Origin: an uncultured Clostridia bacterium
Lineage (GTDB): Bacteria > Bacillota > Clostridia > Christensenellales > Borkfalkiaceae
Assembly (NCBI GenBank): GCA_937888935.1
Contig: CALARO010000243.1
Coordinates: 1 to 9,463, forward strand
Direction: 5' to 3'
Length of the DNA stretch: 9,463 nt
Both the position numbers and the translations under genes were made by a program. Under the pieces are notes generated by a model. The model was not told the origin of the DNA. It ran no database searches and saw only the letters and a program-made list of their open reading frames with translations. How positions within the stretch are numbered: position 1 is the stretch's first letter; every line of letters begins with the position of its first letter. Below, piece by piece: positions 6,332 to 9,463 of the stretch.

Positions 6332-6503
6332 AAAAACGCAGATCCGATAGTCGCCAAACTAACCTACGTGAAATTGCAAAACTCACAATAATACGGAGAG
6401 AATCTGCATTTTATCAAATTCAAGTCATATTATTGTGCGAAAAAACAGATATAATTATCCCCAAAAGGCTATATCCTGATTTCACGTATTAAGTTAGTTT
6501 GGC
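6302..6503 (-). ncRNA. Predicted ~200-nt structured RNA or attenuating leader
   Basis: The predicted start (about 6503) coincides with the first base of a closing stem. Bases 6493-6503 pair with 6353-6363 (11 bp), then after a small internal loop 6479-6487 pair with 6366-6374 (9 bp). Inside are two hairpins: 6470-6478 with 6446-6453 (8 bp, one bulge, stacked directly on the closing stem) and 6428-6437 with 6384-6393 (10 bp, perfect). Together they make a three-way junction, followed by a terminator at 6302-6331. No convincing coding frame lies inside. It does not match any riboswitch core I know (T-box, TPP, FMN, lysine, glycine, cobalamin, purine, SAM, PreQ1 checked by eye). Size and long closing stem recall 6S RNA, but the interior differs. 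It could be a free RNA, a leader of the downstream operon, or a small inverted-repeat element. Confidence 0.6.
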
Positions 6504-6510
6504 ATTTTTC

Positions 6511-6539
6511 ATTATATCACAAAAAATAAATTTAATCAA
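6511..6539 (-). promoter_or_regulatory. Sigma-A promoter of the structured RNA
   Basis: On the minus strand TTGATT (6539-6534) and consensus TATAAT (6516-6511) are separated by 17 bp. A seven-base discriminator leads to a start at about 6503. It is the only clear promoter for the two genes downstream as well. Confidence 0.82.
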
Positions 6540-6648
6540 GTTTTTTATATGTGTTAAAAAAATATTTTCTTTTGTTTATCAGACGATTATATTTTCAAAA
6601 TTACCGGTGAGAACAAATGAGAAAAACTTTCGTTTCCGGCGGCGGAAA

Positions 6649-6669
6649 AAGAAAAACGGCGAAAAATCG
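6649..6669 (+). repeat. 21-bp direct repeat, right copy
   Basis: Exact copy of 4968-4988, about 1.66 kb away, in non-coding sequence upstream of the promoter at 6707. It is A-rich but includes ACGGCG, so it is not simple homopolymer. Confidence 0.6.
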
Positions 6670-6706
6670 TCAATGAAAAAATTTGAACAAAATCGCCGTA
6701 AATGAT

Positions 6707-6735
6707 TTGATTTTTATTTTCGAATATGCTACAAT
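6707..6735 (+). promoter_or_regulatory. Sigma-A promoter of the four-helix membrane protein
   Basis: TTGATT (6707-6712) and TACAAT (6730-6735) are separated by 17 bp. The start point should be near 6742, inside the dyad described next. Confidence 0.78.
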
Positions 6736-6738
6736 GAA

Positions 6739-6758
6739 TATGTAACGTTTGTTACATA
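6739..6758. promoter_or_regulatory. Operator-like dyad over the transcription start
   Basis: TATGTAAC (6739-6746) and GTTACATA (6751-6758) form a perfect 8-bp inverted repeat with a four-base spacer (GTTT). Its position over the predicted start fits a repressor site. The regulator is unknown; the motif differs from the palindrome near the XRE gene. Confidence 0.5.
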
Positions 6759-6778
6759 ATCTATTTTCGGAGGCTGTT

Positions 6779-7315
6779 ATGGCTAAAAAAAGAAAAAAAT
6801 CTTCTACTTTAAGTCTTGCGCTTTCCGCAGGCGCGGTGCTTTTCGCGATTGTTGCGGTGTGCATGATGTTCGTGAATGCGGTTGAGCTGGTTTCGGGCGA
6901 AAACGTATTGGCGCAGTATAAGGGTACGCAGGTGGCGTTCGGATATTCGGAAACTTACCCGATTATCGGCGAAGTGAAGTTCCTGAATTTCTCGTTTATG
7001 AATTTGCTTCCGTACCTGCTTGCGCTCGGCGGCGGCGTGGTGGCTATTCTTGCCGCGCTCGGCAAAAAATCGTTCCTTCTGAACGTGATTGCTGCGGCGT
7101 GCTTCGTGGCGGCGGCGATCTTCTTCTTCACGGCGGCTTCGTATGTTTCCGCAGCGGGTTCGGAAGGTTCGAGTTCGTGGAACGCGCTTGTGAGAAGCAT
7201 TATGGACGCGCTGAAAGACGGCGATAATCTGAAAATCGCGATCGGCTCGATTCTCGGCGGCGTGTTCTCGATTCTCGCGGCGGCTTGCTCGGCACTTAAA
7301 ATCTTTGTGAAATAA
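6779..7315 (+). CDS. Four-helix membrane protein of unknown function
   Basis: This 178-aa protein is very hydrophobic and has a basic N-terminus (MAKKRKK). Likely membrane helices are at about 11-34, 73-94, 98-123 and 151-175. The 38-residue segment between helices 1 and 2 (VSGENVLAQYKGTQVAFGY...) and the Ser-rich loop at 128-133 are polar and probably lie outside. By the positive-inside rule both termini are cytoplasmic. The start is the ATG at 6779, five bases after GGAGG (6769-6773); an upstream TTG in frame lacks such support and would lie over the promoter dyad. I do not recognise a characterised family. It is monocistronic, with its own promoter and a strong terminator shared with a convergent gene. 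G+C is high compared with the island to its left. Confidence 0.85.
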   Translation: MAKKRKKSSTLSLALSAGAVLFAIVAVCMMFVNAVELVSGENVLAQYKGTQVAFGYSETYPIIGEVKFLNFSFMNLLPYLLALGGGVVAILAALGKKSFLLNVIAAACFVAAAIFFFTAASYVSAAGSEGSSSWNALVRSIMDALKDGDNLKIAIGSILGGVFSILAAACSALKIFVK

Positions 7316-7343
7316 TAGTTTTTTACAAAAAATCGCTAATTGC

Positions 7344-7385
7344 AATCCCGACTTTACCCAAAGGGCAAGGTCGGGATTAATTTTT
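7344..7385. terminator. Terminator between convergent membrane-protein genes
   Basis: A 16-bp stem (7344-7359 with 7363-7378; one G-U and one A-C) closes a three-base loop. On the + strand it is followed by AATTTTT, and on the minus strand by a T-run (bases 7330-7325) several bases away. It serves the + gene well and could serve the minus gene, whose stop codon (7384-7386) touches its edge. Confidence 0.8.
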
Positions 7386-8490
7386 ATTTATTCGTATCGT
7401 TCGGTTTGGCGGGGTTGGCGATCGCGGAGGGCGTGGCTTGCGCGTTCGCGGGGGAAGCGGGGAAAGCTGCCGGCGGTTGCTGTTGCACCATTTGCGCTTG
7501 TCGGGGCGGTTGCTGTTGCGGCGGTTGCGCTTCGGCGGGCATTTGCGCATACGGTACGTAGTAAGCGGGCATATACGGCGGATAAAAGGCTTGCATGTTC
7601 TGCGTGGCTTGCGTATATGCGGGCGGCGTCTGTTGCCCGAGCGGCGGCGTCGGCTGATTTTGCGACGGTTGCGCCTGCGGCGGGAAATGTTGTTTCGGCA
7701 CGTTTTCGGCGGGCGTGTGCAAATCGAAAGGGGAACGTTGCAACGCGGCTTCCACGGCTTGCCGATCTTCATAGTCCGCTTTTAAAAGCGCGGTTTTTAA
7801 CTTTTTCTTTTGCTTATTCGTATAAAAATTGAAGCCGCAGGCGATCAGGGCAAGCAAAATCGCAAAATATCCGACGGCGGAAATGCCCGAAGCGTGAGCC
7901 ATGAAAGACAAATTTGCGCCGAACCAACGGAAAAAAATCATTTCCACAACGATCAGTATCACTACGCTCACCGCATTATATTGATCGTAGGCGTTCTTCT
8001 TTTTCTTTTTATCCGTACCTGTTTTGATATCGTTGAAAAATAATAGCGTTGCGTTGCCGATTTCGTTGGAAAAAAGCCTTTTGCAACGTTTTACCGCGTT
8101 GCTTGCGGACGTGCAGAGAAAGCCTGCGCCGAACGCTACGGGGATAAGAAAATAAAGCATAAACAAGATATACAATTCGGAATAGCCGCTTCTGAAAGCG
8201 GAAATTATCAGCTTGATTTCTTCGGCGATCGAAAACGAAAACGTGATTGTTTCCGGATCGTTGCCTTGCAAAAGTTCGGCGCGCAGCGCCGCCCGCACTT
8301 TATCGTAGAAGATCTTTTGCACGGCATTTTCGGATTCCGAAATTAAAATATCCGGGTTGTATTCGACGCTTGCCGTGAAACACGGCAGCACAAACAGAAA
8401 AAGAATGCAGAAAAACGTGACGGCGTTCAGGATGAGTTCCGCAATTGTAAGCTTCTTCATTTCGCCGTAGTATTTCTTTAAGTCGAGCAT
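7384..8490 (-). CDS. Membrane protein with long Pro/Gln-rich cytoplasmic tail
   Basis: This 368-aa protein has predicted membrane helices at about residues 15-37, 105-128, 172-190 and 203-223. They surround one larger loop (about 38-104), probably outside, and a basic inner loop with a five-Lys run (161-165). After residue 224 comes a basic, then helical stretch (KLKTALLKADYEDRQAVEAALQ). About 110 residues of low complexity rich in Pro, Gln, Ala and Tyr follow to the end, likely disordered. No known catalytic motif is visible. The start is the ATG at 8490, supported by AAGGAG (8500-8505) nine bases upstream; a longer in-frame start at 8541 would lie inside the operator palindrome and is rejected. 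Its -35 box sits in the palindrome shared with the divergent XRE gene, so repression by that protein is likely. Function unknown. Confidence 0.83.
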   Translation of the reverse strand: MLDLKKYYGEMKKLTIAELILNAVTFFCILFLFVLPCFTASVEYNPDILISESENAVQKIFYDKVRAALRAELLQGNDPETITFSFSIAEEIKLIISAFRSGYSELYILFMLYFLIPVAFGAGFLCTSASNAVKRCKRLFSNEIGNATLLFFNDIKTGTDKKKKKNAYDQYNAVSVVILIVVEMIFFRWFGANLSFMAHASGISAVGYFAILLALIACGFNFYTNKQKKKLKTALLKADYEDRQAVEAALQRSPFDLHTPAENVPKQHFPPQAQPSQNQPTPPLGQQTPPAYTQATQNMQAFYPPYMPAYYVPYAQMPAEAQPPQQQPPRQAQMVQQQPPAAFPASPANAQATPSAIANPAKPNDTNK

Positions 8491-8512
8491 TTTCGGTTTC
8501 TCCTTTGTTAAA

Positions 8513-8541
8513 TAAATATCACTACGAAAAGTAGTTGTCAA
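8513..8541 (-). promoter_or_regulatory. Promoter of the Pro/Gln-tailed membrane protein
   Basis: On the minus strand a consensus TTGACA (8541-8536) lies in the middle of the palindrome, and 17 bp further stands a weak -10, TATTTA (8518-8513). A strong -35 inside an operator is typical of a repressible promoter. Confidence 0.6.
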
Positions 8542-8551
8542 CTACTTTTCG
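8525..8551. promoter_or_regulatory. Perfect 27-bp operator palindrome
   Basis: The half-site CGAAAAGTAGTTG (8525-8537) and its exact reverse complement (8539-8551) flank a single T. A further half-site-like GAAAAGTA occurs at 8563-8570, and CTAC at 8522-8525 starts a second, overlapping dyad. It lies between divergent genes, one of which encodes an XRE repressor, its most likely ligand. Confidence 0.75.
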
Positions 8552-8581
8552 CGATATTTTATGAAAAGTAAATATTTGTAT

Positions 8582-8609
8582 TTGAGATTTTTTTGCGCAA
8601 ATATATTAT
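8582..8609 (+). promoter_or_regulatory. Candidate promoter of the XRE gene
   Basis: TTGAGA (8582-8587) and TATTAT (8604-8609) are separated by 16 bp. The leader would be about 60 nt. The palindrome lies some 30 bp upstream of this -35. Confidence 0.45.
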
Positions 8610-8676
8610 AGAAGAAAAAGCATTTGCCGAAAAAACCTTGCAAGGGGATTTCGGGCGAAGGCAAAGGCGGAACAAA

Positions 8677-9048
8677 ATGAGTTTTTCCGAAAATCTGAAA
8701 AAATTGCGCAAATCTTACGAAATATCGCAGAAGGCATTTGCGCGGGAATTGAACGTTTCTCAATCGACGGTGGCTTCGTGGGAAACGGGCGCGCGCGAGC
8801 CGTCGATCGAAACGCTTTTAAGCTTATCGGCGTTTTTCAACGTTTCTGTGGATTATCTTTTAAGCGGCAGGCTTCGCGAGAATGTCTCGGATAATGAAAA
8901 AAACTTGTATGGCGCGAAAAAGAAAAATGCCGCGGGCGGGGCGAAACGGCTGCTTGAAATATACAAAAAGCTTTCCGAAACGGATAAAATGCGTTTGGAA
9001 AGCTTTGCGGAACAACTTGAAAAATTGGAAGCGGCGGAAAAATTATAA
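8677..9048 (+). CDS. XRE-family helix-turn-helix transcriptional regulator
   Basis: This 123-aa DNA-binding protein has an N-terminal Cro/C1-type domain (about residues 5-63). It includes SQKAFARELNVSQSTVASWETGAR, with the turn near N26-V27 and recognition helix at about 28-36, followed by EPSIETLLSLSAFFNVSVDYLLSG. The rest (about 85-121) is a charged, heptad-like helix that could mediate dimerisation; there is no peptidase or ligand domain. The ATG at 8677 starts the domain properly (MSFSENLKKLRK). The ribosome binding site is modest (AGG at 8665-8667), and the longer open frame upstream has no better start. It diverges from the Pro/Gln-tailed membrane-protein gene across a perfect palindrome, and probably represses that gene and perhaps itself. 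Its 3' end overlaps the convergent MATE gene by six bases, with no terminator visible. Confidence 0.92.
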   Translation: MSFSENLKKLRKSYEISQKAFARELNVSQSTVASWETGAREPSIETLLSLSAFFNVSVDYLLSGRLRENVSDNEKNLYGAKKKNAAGGAKRLLEIYKKLSETDKMRLESFAEQLEKLEAAEKL

Positions 9049-9463
9049 TTCGGGCGCATGATTTTGCGCATCGTTCGGGGACGTTTGCTGCATTTTTGTT
9101 TGTCTGTGTATGCGGCGAAGAAGAAACGCGCACGAGACGGCGGCGGCGACGGCTTCGGAAATCGGGAACGCCCACCATATCATTGCGGCGGCGTTTGCGC
9201 TCAGCGTAAACAGGTACACGAGCGGCAGCGTGGGGAAAATCAGCCGCAATACGGAAATAATCAGCGGCGTGTAGATTTCGCCGAAGCCTTGCAGCACGCC
9301 CTGGATCGCTACGCTCACGCCCATAAATACGTACCCGAGCGTGGCGATATGCAGCGCGGTTTGCGTGGAAGAAATTACGTCCGTCTTCGATACGGCGGAA
9401 GATTCGTCGAGCGTGAGCGCGAACAGTTTCGATACGGGCGCGGCGAAAAGCTGAAACAGGGCG
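9043..9463 (-). CDS. MATE-family multidrug efflux transporter, C-terminal part
   Basis: About 139 C-terminal residues of a multi-helix membrane protein are visible; the start lies beyond the right edge. The frame is open to base 9463 and reads LFQLFAAPVSKLFAL ... TALHIATLGYVFMGVSVAIQGVLQGFGEIYTPLIISVLRLI ... IWWAFPISEAVAAAVS. The segment GVSVAIQGVLQGFGEIYTPLIIS is typical of the tenth/eleventh helix region of MATE (DinF/NorM-like) exporters, which expel cationic drugs or metabolites using Na+ or H+ gradients. The tail after the last helix is short, basic then polar (LLRRIHRQTK ... NHAPEL). The ATG at 9324 is internal. Its stop (9043-9045) lies inside the end of the convergent XRE gene. Substrate cannot be told from this part. 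Confidence 0.88.
   Translation of the reverse strand, partial: ALFQLFAAPVSKLFALTLDESSAVSKTDVISSTQTALHIATLGYVFMGVSVAIQGVLQGFGEIYTPLIISVLRLIFPTLPLVYLFTLSANAAAMIWWAFPISEAVAAAVSCAFLLRRIHRQTKMQQTSPNDAQNHAPEL

Noticed and set aside
6353..6503. Small inverted-repeat transposable element (MITE-like) with ~24-bp ends
   Set aside because: The ends are good inverted repeats, but no target-site duplication is visible outside them. The tight fit with a promoter and terminator favours an RNA gene. Not fully excluded.
6302..6503. Retron-type RNA (complementary ends plus hairpins)
   Set aside because: The paired ends are suggestive, but no reverse transcriptase is encoded in the window.
4968..6669. CRISPR array or phage att core at the 21-bp repeats
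   Set aside because: Only two copies, no regular spacing, no integrase and no tRNA gene in the window.
6499..6705. 68-codon + strand frame containing the right 21-bp repeat (RRRKKKNGEKS)
   Set aside because: It starts in the structured-RNA region, has no ribosome binding site and very A/T-rich codons. Treated as non-coding; the shared peptide comes from the DNA repeat.
7438..7832. + strand frames of 115 and 71 codons opposite the Pro/Gln tail
   Set aside because: Gly/Arg/Leu-rich reverse reading of a low-complexity Pro/Gln coding region; no start signals.

Overview
The window looks like a chromosomal contig from an uncultured anaerobic member of the Bacillota (Clostridia). Supporting signs are the fusA-tuf arrangement of the str operon, sigma-A type promoters (TTGATA/TATAAT with 17-bp spacing), GGAGG ribosome binding sites, A/T-rich intergenic regions and a Firmicutes-like EF-Tu. 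The assignment comes from reading the sequence only; no taxon was tested.

Layout. Bases 1-1760 (+) hold the 3' five-sixths of fusA (EF-G). After a 350-base gap with a strong promoter and a structured leader comes tuf (EF-Tu, 2111-3331), which ends in a hairpin-type terminator. Two single-gene units on the + strand follow, each with its own promoter. The first is a 227-aa soluble protein of unknown function with an internal duplication (3538-4221). The second is a DUF1003 membrane protein (4350-4913).

Bases about 5040-6540 form an A/T-rich minus-strand island. In transcription order it has a sigma-A promoter (6511-6539), a predicted ~200-nt structured RNA starting exactly on a long closing stem (6503 to about 6302) and ending in an intrinsic terminator, a small membrane-anchored zinc-ribbon protein (6253-5954), a GIY-YIG nuclease-family protein (5939-5085), and a second terminator (5044-5070). 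The island lies between two direct copies of a 21-bp sequence (4968-4988 and 6649-6669). It is the most novel part of the window: an RNA, or an attenuating leader, placed upstream of a membrane protein and a nuclease.

Bases 6707-7315 (+) carry a four-helix membrane protein with a clean promoter and an 8-bp dyad over its start point. It converges through a shared terminator on a minus-strand membrane protein with a long Pro/Gln-rich tail (7384-8490). That gene diverges from an XRE-family repressor (8677-9048, +), with a perfect 13+1+13 palindrome between them. The palindrome contains the consensus TTGACA -35 box of the membrane-protein gene, so a repressor/target pair is likely. At the right edge the XRE gene overlaps, tail to tail, the 3' end of a MATE-family transporter (9043 to beyond 9463, -).

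The housekeeping genes at the left share a translation role. The other genes form separate small transcription units whose relationships are inferred from promoters, operators and terminators.
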